64,000 nucleotides of DNA from VXLM01 sp034421575 (GTDB taxonomy: Bacteria; Chloroflexota; Dehalococcoidia; Lucifugimonadales; VXLM01). The stretch spans positions 1 through 64,000 of the forward strand of contig DAOUKG010000066.1 of NCBI GenBank assembly GCA_034421575.1, read 5' to 3'. The notes beneath the pieces are model-generated. The model ran no database searches. It worked only from the letters and a program-made list of their open reading frames with translations, and had not been told where the DNA came from. Made by a program: the position numbers and the translations under genes. The first letter of the stretch is position 1. Each line of letters begins with the position of its first letter. Positions 15,593 to 24,813 of the stretch are shown in pieces.

Positions 15593-17296
15593 ATGTACTC
15601 GACTACGCTAGAGGCCAATGTCGAGGCCGCGATGCGCGACGGCGCCGTGCTCCGCGCCGACGTATACCGCCCCGCCGCTGACGGCAAGTTTCCGGTCATC
15701 CTCGAACGCACGCCATACAACAAGGGTGCTGAGAGGTTCCACGAAAAAGGCTCCAAGCTGGCGGAGCGCGGGTTCCTGTATGTGATTCAGGACGTGAGGG
15801 GCCGGTACGGGTCGGACGGCGAGTTCATGCCCGGCTTCTACAGCGGCGACCACATGGACGACGTCGATGGCTATGACACCGTGGAATGGGCGTCGTCGCT
15901 TCCATGGTCGGCGGGAAGGGTGGGGACGACAGGCGGGTCCTACGACGGTTGGACGCAGCTAGAGCTTGCCCACACGAGGCCGCCGCATCTGAACGCGATC
16001 ATGCCGCAGCTCATCTGCGCCAACCTTCTCGACCGCGAGATGAGCGCCGTGCTGAGGTTGGGACGTGTCCTGTGGTGGAGTGTGAACACCCTCGCGCCCG
16101 ATCAGCGCGTACGGGACGACGTCCCCACCGGTCCGCGTGATCCTGACGATGCGGTGGAACTGTTCCTCAGTCGCGACCGGGGCAAGTGGTACTGGTATCT
16201 GCCCCTAATGGAGATTCCGGACGAGGCCATGCACGGCATCGGCCCTCACTGGCGGAAGTGGCTGAGAGACCACGCGACCGACCATTTCGACTTTGAGGCG
16301 AAGCATCGGAACATGGCGGTCCCTGCCCTGACGCAGACCGGCTGGTACGACCAGCAGGTGATGTCGGTCAAGAACTTCACCGGGCTCAAGGAGAACGCCG
16401 CGACCGAGTTGGCCCGCGAAAACCAGTACCTCATCATCGGACCATGGACGCATGACGGCACCGAGTGGCCGACGAAGCTGGGGGACATGGACTTCGGGCC
16501 TGAGGCGCATCTCGACTACTACGACATCACAGCGCAGTGGTACCGTCGGTGGCTGTACGGGGACGAGGACGCCATCGCGGACTGGCCGAAGGTGCGCATT
16601 TTCGTCGTGGGCGACAACAGGTGGCGTGACGAGGACGAATGGCCGCTGGCGAGGACGCGATACGTGCCGTATTACCTGCACAGCGGGGGAGACGCAGCGG
16701 CGGTCTACGGTGACGGTGCGTTGTCGGAATCGCCGCCGGGCGACGAGCCGGTGGATGAGTATGTCTACGACCCTCGTGACCCGGTGATGACGCTGTACCA
16801 ACAGCAGGGACAGCACGAGCCGCTCGATCAGCGGGCGTTGGACGACCGGCGCGACATTCTCAGGTTCGCGACGCCGCCCCTGCAGCGAGAGGTCGAGGTT
16901 ACGGGTCACATTCGGCTGAAGCTCTACGCGGCCTCGACGGCGAGGGACACTGACTTCGTCGCCAAGCTCCTGGACATCTGGCCGGACGGCTTTGCGCAGG
17001 AGCTCTGCTACGGTATCGTGCGAGCGAGATACCGGGATTCGTATGAGAGTCCGTCGCTCATCGAGCCGAGTACAGTCTACGAGTACGACATTGCGATCAA
17101 CCCGACCTCGAACGTATTCAAGCCGGGCCACCGCATCCGGCTCGACGTGTCGAGCAGCGACTTTCCCAACTTCGACCGCAACCACAACACGGGCGGAGAC
17201 GACTACGCCGAGACGACGTTGAGCGCCGCGAGTCAAACTGTCTTCCACGACGCCGCGCGACCGTCGCACGTTATACTACCTATAATCCCACGGTAG
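15593..17296 (+). CDS. CocE/NonD family X-Pro-type acyl hydrolase
   Basis: 567 residues, the usual size. The alpha/beta-hydrolase part includes DGAVLRADVYRPA, VIQDVRGRYGSDGEF and the nucleophile elbow GTTGGSYDGWTQ with the catalytic Ser. The C-terminal jelly-roll region carries VTGHIRLKLYAAS and ISSS-like LDVSSSDFPNFDRN, matching the X-Pro dipeptidyl-peptidase C-terminal domain. Members hydrolyse cocaine, penicillins and other esters or amides. No signal peptide is visible. It is 14 bp downstream of the PhyH gene; glucose-6-phosphate isomerase follows 67 bp later. Confidence 0.92.
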   Translation: MYSTTLEANVEAAMRDGAVLRADVYRPAADGKFPVILERTPYNKGAERFHEKGSKLAERGFLYVIQDVRGRYGSDGEFMPGFYSGDHMDDVDGYDTVEWASSLPWSAGRVGTTGGSYDGWTQLELAHTRPPHLNAIMPQLICANLLDREMSAVLRLGRVLWWSVNTLAPDQRVRDDVPTGPRDPDDAVELFLSRDRGKWYWYLPLMEIPDEAMHGIGPHWRKWLRDHATDHFDFEAKHRNMAVPALTQTGWYDQQVMSVKNFTGLKENAATELARENQYLIIGPWTHDGTEWPTKLGDMDFGPEAHLDYYDITAQWYRRWLYGDEDAIADWPKVRIFVVGDNRWRDEDEWPLARTRYVPYYLHSGGDAAAVYGDGALSESPPGDEPVDEYVYDPRDPVMTLYQQQGQHEPLDQRALDDRRDILRFATPPLQREVEVTGHIRLKLYAASTARDTDFVAKLLDIWPDGFAQELCYGIVRARYRDSYESPSLIEPSTVYEYDIAINPTSNVFKPGHRIRLDVSSSDFPNFDRNHNTGGDDYAETTLSAASQTVFHDAARPSHVILPIIPR

Positions 17297-17363
17297 ACTT
17301 ACCCGCTTCCTCAGAGGCAGGCTAAGCTTGAGTGCCCCTCCGATCGACGATGGAGAGAGTCGT

Positions 17364-18953
17364 ATGTCAACGCATCTTGACGCTTATGACGACCTGGTCT
17401 CAAAAGCCCTGCAGCGACTGGATGACGAGCGAGTCGTCGGGCGCATCTGGGAACGTGATCACACGGTCTGGAAACCTGAACCGGACGGCATCGCAGACCG
17501 CCTGGGCTGGCTCGACCTTCCCGCGAACATGCGCGATCACGTGTCGGATATCAGCACGTTCGCGGAGGAAGTGAAGGCGTCGGGCTTCCGGCACGTCGTA
17601 CTCTTCGGCATGGGCGGGAGCAGCCTGGCTGCGGAGGTGCTCCGACGGACGTGTGGGCCGGGCGATCACATTCCGAGACTCACCGTCCTCGACTCCACCA
17701 TTCCCGAAGCGGTACGGGAGACCGAAGCTGCCATCGAACTGGCGCATACCCTCTTCATTGTGTCGTCGAAGTCGGGGACGACAATTGAGCCGAATGCCCT
17801 GTACAGGTACTTTCGCGTCGCTCTGGAGCAACAGGCAGGCAGGGAACGGGCAGGAAGGCATTTTGTGGCGATTACCGATTCCAGGTCGCCGCTGGAGCAA
17901 CTGGCCGTGAAGGAAGGGTTTCGCCGGATATTCACTCCCCAGCAGGACGTGGGTGGTCGATTCTCCGCGCTGTCGCACTTTGGACTGCTCCCTGCGGCGT
18001 TGGCGGGGGCGGATATCCTTTCGATACTGGACCGCGGCAACAAAATGGCAATCCGGTGTCATGCTGATGTTCCAGCGGAGGAAAATCCCGGCGCGTTGCT
18101 CGGTGCTGTGATGGGCACTCTTGCTCGTCGCGGCCGGGACAAGCTGACCCTTATCACCTCTCCGACCGTCTCGGCATTCGGGATGTGGGTCGACCAGCTC
18201 ATCGCTGAGAGCACGGGCAAGGACGGCATGGGCGTCGTGCCCATCGTCAATGAGCCCCTAATGCCTGCCGACTGCTACGGCAGCGACCGGGCGTTTGTCG
18301 TTCTGCGCGTGGATGGTGACGACAATGACACGATTGACGGAGCAGTGGATGACCTCACTGCGGAGGGGCACCCCGTAGTCGTAATTCGTATTCGAGACAC
18401 CTCCGATCTGGGTGGGGAGTTCTTCCGCTGGGAGTTTGCGACGGCGGTTGCCGCTTCGATACTTGGGGTCCAGCCGTTCGATCAGCCAAATGTGCAAGCC
18501 TCGAAGGAGCAGACGGCTGAAGTGCTTAGTGAAATCGAAGCATCAGGTGAACTGCCCAGTTTAGCTCCAACGGATTCGTTAGACGACCTGCTGAAAGATG
18601 CGCGGACAGGTGACTACGTTGCCATCATGGCGTATCTACGGCCAACGGCGAAGGCCGACGAAGCCCTCCAGAATCTCCGGCGCGAGGTGATGGAGCGTCA
18701 CAAGATAGCGACTACAGTCGGTTATGGACCGCAGCTTCTCCACTCGACGGGACAGCTTCACAAGCACGGCCCGAATACGGGGCTATTCCTGCAGATCACG
18801 ACTGAGCACCACGAGGACGTTGAAATTCCGGGCCAAGGATACTCATTCGACGCTTTGGCGCGAGCGCAAGCCGTCGGTGATTTCCGAACGCTGGAACGGT
18901 TGGGTCGTCGTATCGTCCGGGTGGATGCGGGGTCGATTCCCGGCCTACTCTAG
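17364..18953 (+). CDS. pgi: Glucose-6-phosphate isomerase (SIS-type)
   Basis: 529 residues from ATG at 17364, preceded by GGAGAGAG (a TTG at 17328 lies upstream in frame). Interconverts glucose 6-phosphate and fructose 6-phosphate. The first SIS domain carries VVLFGMGGSSLAAEVLRR and FIVSSKSGTTIEPN, the sugar-phosphate loop; the second has ESTGKDGMGVVPI and near the end LLHSTGQLHKHGPNTG. This is the form usually found fused to transaldolase; here it stands alone. The protein supplies the step between the ROK kinase products and phosphofructokinase. Cytoplasmic. Confidence 0.9.
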   Translation: MSTHLDAYDDLVSKALQRLDDERVVGRIWERDHTVWKPEPDGIADRLGWLDLPANMRDHVSDISTFAEEVKASGFRHVVLFGMGGSSLAAEVLRRTCGPGDHIPRLTVLDSTIPEAVRETEAAIELAHTLFIVSSKSGTTIEPNALYRYFRVALEQQAGRERAGRHFVAITDSRSPLEQLAVKEGFRRIFTPQQDVGGRFSALSHFGLLPAALAGADILSILDRGNKMAIRCHADVPAEENPGALLGAVMGTLARRGRDKLTLITSPTVSAFGMWVDQLIAESTGKDGMGVVPIVNEPLMPADCYGSDRAFVVLRVDGDDNDTIDGAVDDLTAEGHPVVVIRIRDTSDLGGEFFRWEFATAVAASILGVQPFDQPNVQASKEQTAEVLSEIEASGELPSLAPTDSLDDLLKDARTGDYVAIMAYLRPTAKADEALQNLRREVMERHKIATTVGYGPQLLHSTGQLHKHGPNTGLFLQITTEHHEDVEIPGQGYSFDALARAQAVGDFRTLERLGRRIVRVDAGSIPGLL

Positions 18954-19024
18954 ATCGTCTGGGAGTTGTCGCTCCGAACCTTGATGGTTGATTGAACTAG
19001 AGTCGTGGCAGGTTCGATTTCTGC

Positions 19025-19053
19025 TTGACAAGGCGTCCCAATCTCTCTAGGTT
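19025..19053 (+). promoter_or_regulatory. Possible promoter for the gamma-glutamyltransferase gene
   Basis: A perfect -35 TTGACA (19025-19030) is followed after 17 bp by TAGGTT (19048-19053), a weak -10. It lies 36 bp upstream of the ATG at 19089 in the 135-bp gap after pgi. Confidence 0.4.
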
Positions 19054-19088
19054 AGTTGGCGCTTCAGCTCCAAACTCGTGAGGGAATT

Positions 19089-20726
19089 ATGCTTGATTCA
19101 TACCGGTATCCCGCTGCCAATCGACCTGTCGCCATGGGCGTCAACGGGATGGTCTCGTCGGCTCATCCGCTGGCATCGCTCGCCGGCGTACAGGTCATGG
19201 CGGAGGGTGGGAACGCCTTCGACGCCGTGGTGGCGGTGGCATCAACCCTGAACGTCGTCGAGCCTTATATGTCGGGCGTGGGGGGAATAGGGCTCGCGCT
19301 GGCGCACGTGGCCTCCGAGGGGCGCGTGAGGGCGCTGAACTTCTCTGGACGGATGCCGAGAGCGGCGACGCCTGACAGGTTCACGGTGGAGAATCTCGAA
19401 CAGGGGATACTGGCCCCGCTGATTCCAGGGAACCTGGCCGGATGGCTCACGCTCCACGAGACCTACGGGACGATGGACCGCAAGCGCCTGTTCCAACAGG
19501 CCATCAGCTATGCCGAGAACGGTTTCCCGATCACCTACGTCAACAGCGAGATCATGCACCAGACGGCGGAACACCTGCGCCAGTTTCCCAAGTCGGCCCA
19601 GACCATTCTCGACGGGTCGGGAGCGGCCCATCCACCCGGTACTCGCCTCGTCTGGCCTGACCTCGCCCGCACACTGGAGCTTATTGCCGAGCAGGGCGCG
19701 GACGTCTTCTATCGCGGCGAGATTGCCGAGCGCATTGTGAAGGCCAGCGAGGAGATGAACGGGCTGTTCACGATGGACGACCTGGCGGACTACGAGGTCG
19801 AGTGGCAGGACCCGGTCAGCGTCGAGTACAACGGCTACCGCATCTACACGCCGCCGCCGAACTCGAGCGGGTTCCAAGTGCTTCAGACGCTCAAGATGAT
19901 GGAGGGTTCCGACCCGCGCTATCAGACGGTCGATACCCTCCACAGGTTCATGGAATCGGTCAAGCTGGCAGTCACGGACCGCATCGAGTGGGCGGGTGAC
20001 CCTGATTACGTGACGGCTCCTCTCGCCGGGCTGCTCTCGGATGGGTACGCGGCGGCACAAAGAGGGCGCATCGATATGGCGACGGCATCCAACGTGCGCG
20101 GCGAACGTTACGCCGACCCCTCACCGGACAATCCGCTCCGGCCGGGCGACCCGGTGGAATTCGAGGGCGGGATGACCACCCACTTTGCCGTGGCCGACCG
20201 CGACGGCAACGTGGTGAGCGTCACGCAGACCCTCGGCGGCGGGTTCGGCTCCAGCGTGATTGCAGGGGACACGGGAGTGTTCCTGAACAACATGGGGTCG
20301 TACTTCGAGTTGGACGAGGGCAGTCCGAACCAAATTGGTCCGTGGAAGCGCGTGGACTTCGTCGTCGCGCCGACGCAGACATTCAAGGACGACAAGTTCC
20401 AACTCAGCATTGGCACTCCGGGCGGATTCGGCATACTCCAGACAACACCGCAGATGCTCATGAACGTGCTGGAATACGGGATGAACGTGCAGCAGGCAAT
20501 CGAGGCGCCGCGATTCAAATACACGCTTGGGAAACACGTCGTGATGGAAGAGAGGTTCCCGTGGCACGTCAGGCGAGCTCTCGAGATGAGAGGCCATGAA
20601 GTGGATGTTGTAGAGTCGTTCTCAAGGCTCGTCGGAGGCGCGCAGGGCATCCAGGTGGACCATGAACAGGGGACTTTCCAAGGTGGCGCGGACCCGCGCC
20701 GTGACGGTGTCGCCATAGGATTCTAG
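19089..20726 (+). CDS. Gamma-glutamyltransferase family protein
   Basis: 545 residues from ATG at 19089 with GAGGGA upstream. The Ntn-hydrolase precursor shows SSAHPLASLAGVQVMAEGGNAFDA near the N-terminus (split here only for citation), the invariant AFDAVVAVASTLNVVEPYMSG region and the cleavage site GGMTTHFAVAD, where the first Thr after Met becomes the new N-terminal nucleophile of the small subunit. SIGTPGG and the C-terminal GAQGIQVD also fit. It has no export signal, so it may act in the cytoplasm on gamma-glutamyl or other amides rather than in periplasmic glutathione turnover. Confidence 0.9.
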   Translation: MLDSYRYPAANRPVAMGVNGMVSSAHPLASLAGVQVMAEGGNAFDAVVAVASTLNVVEPYMSGVGGIGLALAHVASEGRVRALNFSGRMPRAATPDRFTVENLEQGILAPLIPGNLAGWLTLHETYGTMDRKRLFQQAISYAENGFPITYVNSEIMHQTAEHLRQFPKSAQTILDGSGAAHPPGTRLVWPDLARTLELIAEQGADVFYRGEIAERIVKASEEMNGLFTMDDLADYEVEWQDPVSVEYNGYRIYTPPPNSSGFQVLQTLKMMEGSDPRYQTVDTLHRFMESVKLAVTDRIEWAGDPDYVTAPLAGLLSDGYAAAQRGRIDMATASNVRGERYADPSPDNPLRPGDPVEFEGGMTTHFAVADRDGNVVSVTQTLGGGFGSSVIAGDTGVFLNNMGSYFELDEGSPNQIGPWKRVDFVVAPTQTFKDDKFQLSIGTPGGFGILQTTPQMLMNVLEYGMNVQQAIEAPRFKYTLGKHVVMEERFPWHVRRALEMRGHEVDVVESFSRLVGGAQGIQVDHEQGTFQGGADPRRDGVAIGF

Positions 20727-20792
20727 GTTGCTGGGTCACTGATAGAGTTGCCACTGAGACAGCGAAATCCAGGATAGAAACGAGGTTACGGG

Positions 20793-21782
20793 ATGGCACG
20801 ACCGAAGGTCTGGCTGATGCGAAACTACCACGATCCCAAGATCGAGGCGTACTTGTCGGAGCACTGCGACGTGATAGTGCGTCAGAGCAATATCACGCCG
20901 CCGCACGAGGATATCGTCAAGATGGCCTCCGAGTGCGACGGCTTCCTGCCGGAGGGAATCGACATTATCGACGCCGAGGTGCTGGACAACGCCTCGCGTC
21001 TCAAGATCATCGCCGACCGCTCGGTCGGCACCGACAACGTGGACATTCCCGCAGCGACCCGGAACGGCGTCCTCCTGACCAATACGCCCGGGATATTGCA
21101 GGATGCCTGCGCGGACATGACCTTCGCGCTGCTGCTCAGCTTTGCCCGACAGGTGACGCGCTCCGACCGGGACATCAGGGCAGGGAAGTGGACCGTGTTC
21201 GACCAGACGCCATGGCTTGGTCTGGACGCCTACAACAAGACTCTCGGCATCTTCGGATTCGGCGGAATAGGGCAGAAGGTGGCCAGGCGCGCTGCGGGAT
21301 TCGACATGCGAGTCATCTACTACTCACGTTCACGCAAGCCTGAGGCGGAGGAGGAGTTGGGCGTCGAGTGGGCGGGAGACATGGACACCCTGCTGAGCGA
21401 GTCGGACTACGTCAGCCTGCACTGCCCGTTGACCGACGAGACGCGCGGCGTGATAGGCGAGGCTGAGTTCGCCAAGATGAAGTCCAGCGCGGTGCTCATC
21501 AACATGGCGCGCGGCGCCGTAGTGCAGCAACAGGCGCTGTACGAGGCCCTCGCCTCAGACGAGATTGCAGGCGCGGCCATTGATGTCTGCGATCCGGAAC
21601 CGATTGCGATGGACGACCCGCTGCTCACCCTGGACAACCTCGTCATGACGCCGCATATCGGCAGCGCGAGCGCCGCGACGTTCGCGGCCATGGGAATGAT
21701 GGCGGCAACGAGCATCGTGGCAGCCCTGAGCGGCGAGCCCGTGAAGAACATGGTGAACCCCGAAGCGCTGGCGAACCGGTGA
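20793..21782 (+). CDS. D-2-hydroxyacid dehydrogenase (C-terminal binding protein/glyoxylate reductase-like)
   Basis: 329 residues. Reduces 2-oxo acids to D-2-hydroxy acids with NAD(P)H or the reverse. The Rossmann motif GIFGFGGIGQKVA is followed by the catalytic triad residues: Arg in INMARGAVV, Glu in DVCDPEPIA and His in MTPHIGSAS. The N-terminal domain has the usual DRSVGTDNVDIPAA segment. It precedes a GNAT gene by 16 bp and follows gamma-glutamyltransferase by 66 bp; a shared transcript is likely. Exact substrate unknown; glyoxylate, hydroxypyruvate or keto-sugar acids are possible. Confidence 0.92.
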   Translation: MARPKVWLMRNYHDPKIEAYLSEHCDVIVRQSNITPPHEDIVKMASECDGFLPEGIDIIDAEVLDNASRLKIIADRSVGTDNVDIPAATRNGVLLTNTPGILQDACADMTFALLLSFARQVTRSDRDIRAGKWTVFDQTPWLGLDAYNKTLGIFGFGGIGQKVARRAAGFDMRVIYYSRSRKPEAEEELGVEWAGDMDTLLSESDYVSLHCPLTDETRGVIGEAEFAKMKSSAVLINMARGAVVQQQALYEALASDEIAGAAIDVCDPEPIAMDDPLLTLDNLVMTPHIGSASAATFAAMGMMAATSIVAALSGEPVKNMVNPEALANR

Positions 21783-21798
21783 GTCGACACCGGCCCCG

Positions 21799-22311
21799 AT
21801 GACCCTCCAATTCCGCATCGCCGAGTCGCACGAGCACAGCGCCGTGGCTCAGGTCATCCTGGAGTCCTACGCCGAGTACGCGCCGTTGATTCCAGCCGAT
21901 GCCTGGGAGCGGTACTCACAGAGCATCCTCGATGTTCGCAGCCGCATGACCGAGTCGGAGCTGCTCATCGCGGTCGAGGACGGGGAAATCGTCGGGTCGG
22001 CGACGTTCTACCCGGCACGCCTCAAGCGTACCCAGTCGGAATGGCCGCCGGAATGGACGGGCGCTCGACTCATCGCCGTACTGCCCGAACGTCGTGGGCG
22101 TGGAATCGGCAAGGCCATAGTCGAGAAGTGCATCAACATATCACGCGACCAGAAGGCGGCTGCTTTCGCCCTGCACACCACGCCGTATATGGAGCTTGCG
22201 CGTGGCATGTACGAGCGGATGAGGTTCGTGCGGGTGCCTGAATACGACTTTCACCCCAGGCCGGAGCTGACCGTGATGGCCTACAAGTACGACCTGTCAG
22301 ATGCGGTATAG
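21799..22311 (+). CDS. GNAT family N-acetyltransferase
   Basis: 170 residues. The acetyl-CoA pyrophosphate-binding motif A is present as LIAVLPERRGRGIGKAIVEK, preceded by VEDGEIVGSATFYP and followed by YMELARGMYERMRFVRV, the typical end of the fold. The acceptor is unknown. It ends convergently with the amidohydrolase gene, overlapping it by 15 bp. Confidence 0.9.
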   Translation: MTLQFRIAESHEHSAVAQVILESYAEYAPLIPADAWERYSQSILDVRSRMTESELLIAVEDGEIVGSATFYPARLKRTQSEWPPEWTGARLIAVLPERRGRGIGKAIVEKCINISRDQKAAAFALHTTPYMELARGMYERMRFVRVPEYDFHPRPELTVMAYKYDLSDAV

Positions 22312-23169
22312 CCGTTCGGCGTTCTTGACGAACAGCTGCTCTCGCTCGTCTGCGGTGAAGTCCGCGATGATCTCGGTGTAGGCGTCGACCACGTCCGCAT
22401 ATCCGCTCCAGAGGCTGTCTACCGGCCAATTCGTGCCGAAGAAACAGCGTTCAGTTCCGAAGGTCTCTATGCAGTAGAGGACGAAGGGCCTGATGGAGTC
22501 GACCGTCCAATCGTGGTCGGTCATGCCAAGGCCTGAGATCTTGCACCGTACGTTGTCGGCGCCCGCCACGGTGGCCATCCCGCGCCTCCAATTTTCGAGG
22601 TATTCGGGATCGCGCCCCCACGGCCCTCCGGTGTGGTCGATGACCATGCGAATGTTTGGATGACCCTCCGCCATGGAGCGGACGGTATCCATCTGCTCCC
22701 ACGTCACGTTCATGCTGGCGATGAGATCGTACTTCTCCAGCAGCTTGAAGCCGCGCAGGAAGCGGGAGTCGGTCAAATGGCCTGCTGAATCGAAGTCACG
22801 GATGCCCCGCATATTGGGGAATTTGCAGTGGCGCGCGAGCACCGTCTCGGCATCTAAGGCTGAGAGGTCGGCGAACGCGATAATTCCGTGCGGAAATCCT
22901 GTTCGGTCCGCGGCTTCCTGCAGCCACTCGGTCTCCTTGACGGGATCGGGCGAGCCGATGGCGGCCTGGACGTGGACAGACTTGATGACGTTCGATGGGC
23001 GGGTGAGATCAATGTAGTCCTCGGCGACGAAGTTGCGTTCTCCCAGCTTCCGCATTTGTGTGCCGAGGGTAGGGTGGTCGACGTCGGGCGCCCAGTGGGC
23101 GTACACCAGTTCCGGGTGCTGCATGTCATAGTAGTGGACGTGCGTGTCGACGAACTCGGGTTTATTCAT
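22297..23169 (-). CDS. Amidohydrolase 2 family protein, possible sugar lactonase
   Basis: 290 residues from ATG at 23169 with GGGAG 8 nt upstream. The TIM-barrel metal site begins with FVDTHVHYYD; VIDHTGGPWG supplies a further His, and FFGTNWPVDSLW contains the conserved Asp. The closest well-studied relatives by motif are L-fuconolactonase and 2-pyrone-4,6-dicarboxylate lactonase. It is the last gene of a five-gene operon with an aldo/keto reductase, a Gfo/Idh/MocA enzyme and a rhamnose-type mutarotase, a context that favours a sugar lactonase role. Substrate inferred only. Confidence 0.86.
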   Translation of the reverse strand: MNKPEFVDTHVHYYDMQHPELVYAHWAPDVDHPTLGTQMRKLGERNFVAEDYIDLTRPSNVIKSVHVQAAIGSPDPVKETEWLQEAADRTGFPHGIIAFADLSALDAETVLARHCKFPNMRGIRDFDSAGHLTDSRFLRGFKLLEKYDLIASMNVTWEQMDTVRSMAEGHPNIRMVIDHTGGPWGRDPEYLENWRRGMATVAGADNVRCKISGLGMTDHDWTVDSIRPFVLYCIETFGTERCFFGTNWPVDSLWSGYADVVDAYTEIIADFTADEREQLFVKNAERLYRI

Positions 23170-23181
23170 GGGCAACTCCCG

Positions 23182-23397
23182 TTACTCCTCAGGTTCCCTC
23201 GATATGGCCCTCGCTGCCACAACTAGCAGACTTCCAACGATAATCGTTAGTGCAAAGACGATCAGCGCGTTATTGGGCCGAGCTTCCTGTTCCATTGCCT
23301 GTGCGAAGAGCACGAAGGAAGTAACACATCCCCCCGAAGCAACAACGAGGGCCAAGATTGTCAAGCATCCTGCGCCAAGCGTCTTCCAGCTAGGCAT
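23182..23397 (-). CDS. Small two-helix membrane protein
   Basis: 71 residues with two hydrophobic segments (about 8-32 and 45-63) and a charged tail ARAISREPEE. It lies 12 bp before the amidohydrolase and 17 bp after the mutarotase within the same operon. A Cys in the first segment (SGGCVTSF) could fit a lipobox poorly. No family recognised. Its fit in the operon supports it as real. Confidence 0.55.
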   Translation of the reverse strand: MPSWKTLGAGCLTILALVVASGGCVTSFVLFAQAMEQEARPNNALIVFALTIIVGSLLVVAARAISREPEE

Positions 23398-23414
23398 GCG
23401 CGTACTCTCTCATG

Positions 23415-23735
23415 TCACTCCAGATAGAAGACGTGCTCAAGCTGCACCATACTCTCGTCCGGCAGGCCTGGCAGGTCCTCAAAGTAGTCGGACATGAAGG
23501 TCTGCCATCTGGTGTTGACCTCCTCGGTCGCCATACCCTCTAGGCTGGCCTGGAAGCTCTCCTCGGCCTCGAAGTAACCGAACAGCGTTCCGTCACCTGT
23601 CAGGAACAGGGAGTAGTTGTGCCAGCCGTGACGACGGAGGGCGTCGAGCATCTCCGGCCACACCGCCTCGTGGTGTTTCTTGTACTCCTCCAGCCGTTCT
23701 TTCCTGACCTTCAGGAGGAACCCAGCGCGCTCCAT
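23415..23735 (-). CDS. rhaM: L-rhamnose mutarotase family protein
   Basis: 106 residues, standard for RhaM (DUF718). The signature regions are present: LKVRKERLEEYKKHHEAVWPEML with the catalytic His, HNYSLFLTGDGTLFGYFE, and a C-terminal VFYLE end. The enzyme interconverts alpha and beta pyranose forms of L-rhamnose or related deoxyhexoses so that downstream dehydrogenases or isomerases receive the right anomer. It is located between the Gfo/Idh/MocA enzyme (18 bp) and a small membrane protein. Confidence 0.88.
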   Translation of the reverse strand: MERAGFLLKVRKERLEEYKKHHEAVWPEMLDALRRHGWHNYSLFLTGDGTLFGYFEAEESFQASLEGMATEEVNTRWQTFMSDYFEDLPGLPDESMVQLEHVFYLE

Positions 23736-23753
23736 GTTGTTACCTCAGACTTC

Positions 23754-24812
23754 CTATCGTGGTGCGATCTTGACGACTGTCCCAGTATCCGACGACCGGT
23801 ACCCCGCCTCGAGGAACTCGACCACTCGCGCTCCCACCTCACCCGGCGCTCGATTTTCGCCGTTGCCGTTGATGAGATCTGCCAGTGACCGCGAGGGAAG
23901 GTGGGCAGGGTAGACCTCATCCTCCGTGAGATCGGAAAAGACCTCGGACGTGCCGTCGTGGTAGAACACGCTGAGGCGTCCGTTGACGAGGTCCTGCCGG
24001 ATGAAACCCTTGGTCCCGTAGTAGGTATTCACCTGCATCTGCGGCTGGCTGGGCCGAACCCCGCCGGTCGATCCCATCACACCGACCGCGCCGTTGTTTA
24101 GCCTATAACTGAATGCGTCGGCGAGATCGACCGCGAGGTCGAAGTTCTCCACGAAACCGGACACCTCAACGGCATGGAGTCCCGTCACCCAGAGCGCCAT
24201 GCCCATCGGGTGCGTGACCTGCACCATGCCCTGTCCGCCGCCCGCGACGGCAGGGTCGGAATAGGTGGACGACTCCGGGCCGGTGACCGGGAACTTGAAC
24301 ACGTCCCTGTAGTCCTCCGGATTCCCGCGCAGGTAGGACTCGACCATCGAGGCGAAGATGCCGGACACGAACTGTATCTCGCCAAGCTTGCCCGACTGCA
24401 CGATGGCACGGGCAGCCGCAGCGTGTCGCGTGTGGTGGAACGTGTAGCCCACCATCAGGTGCAGCCCGTTCCTCTCAGCCCGCTCTACAAGGTCCCACGC
24501 CTCGTCCGCGCGAAGGGTCATGGGCTTTTCGACCATGACGCTGACCCCGGCATCCAGTGCGTCGCGGGCGACCTCGTAGTGGTAGGCGTGCTGCACGGCC
24601 ACGACAACGCCATCCACGCCCGAGGCCAGCAGTTCGCGGTGGTCGGTGTACTGACCGGCGATGTCGTAGAAGTCGGCGGCCTTCGCCAGCTTGTCTTCCT
24701 TGAGGTCAGCTATACCAACCAGTTCGGCGTTCTCGTAGGTCTTCAGGCTGGGGATGTGGAACTGGGTGGCCCACCATCCCGCGCCGATGACGCCCATCCT
24801 TGCCTTGCCCAT
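23754..24812 (-). CDS. Gfo/Idh/MocA family oxidoreductase
   Basis: 352 residues from ATG at 24812, with GGAGGAC upstream and only 1 bp after the aldo/keto reductase stop. The Rossmann N-terminus reads MGVIGAGWWATQFHIPSL, and the family's catalytic Lys lies in VMVEKPMTLRADEAW. The second domain shows FHHTRHAAAARAIVQSGKLGEIQF and GGGQGMVQVTHPMGM. Members oxidise or reduce sugars, inositols or their lactones with NAD(P). Within this operon it probably handles a hexose or its derivative. Confidence 0.92.
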   Translation of the reverse strand: MGKARMGVIGAGWWATQFHIPSLKTYENAELVGIADLKEDKLAKAADFYDIAGQYTDHRELLASGVDGVVVAVQHAYHYEVARDALDAGVSVMVEKPMTLRADEAWDLVERAERNGLHLMVGYTFHHTRHAAAARAIVQSGKLGEIQFVSGIFASMVESYLRGNPEDYRDVFKFPVTGPESSTYSDPAVAGGGQGMVQVTHPMGMALWVTGLHAVEVSGFVENFDLAVDLADAFSYRLNNGAVGVMGSTGGVRPSQPQMQVNTYYGTKGFIRQDLVNGRLSVFYHDGTSEVFSDLTEDEVYPAHLPSRSLADLINGNGENRAPGEVGARVVEFLEAGYRSSDTGTVVKIAPR

Positions 24813-24813
24813 G

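Noticed and set aside
16205..17269. A 354-residue minus-strand frame
   Set aside because: It lies antisense to the CocE/NonD hydrolase, is Arg/Val-rich and shows no family motif; a GC-bias shadow.
19242..20060. A 272-residue minus-strand frame
   Set aside because: Antisense to gamma-glutamyltransferase with no domain; composition typical of a shadow frame.
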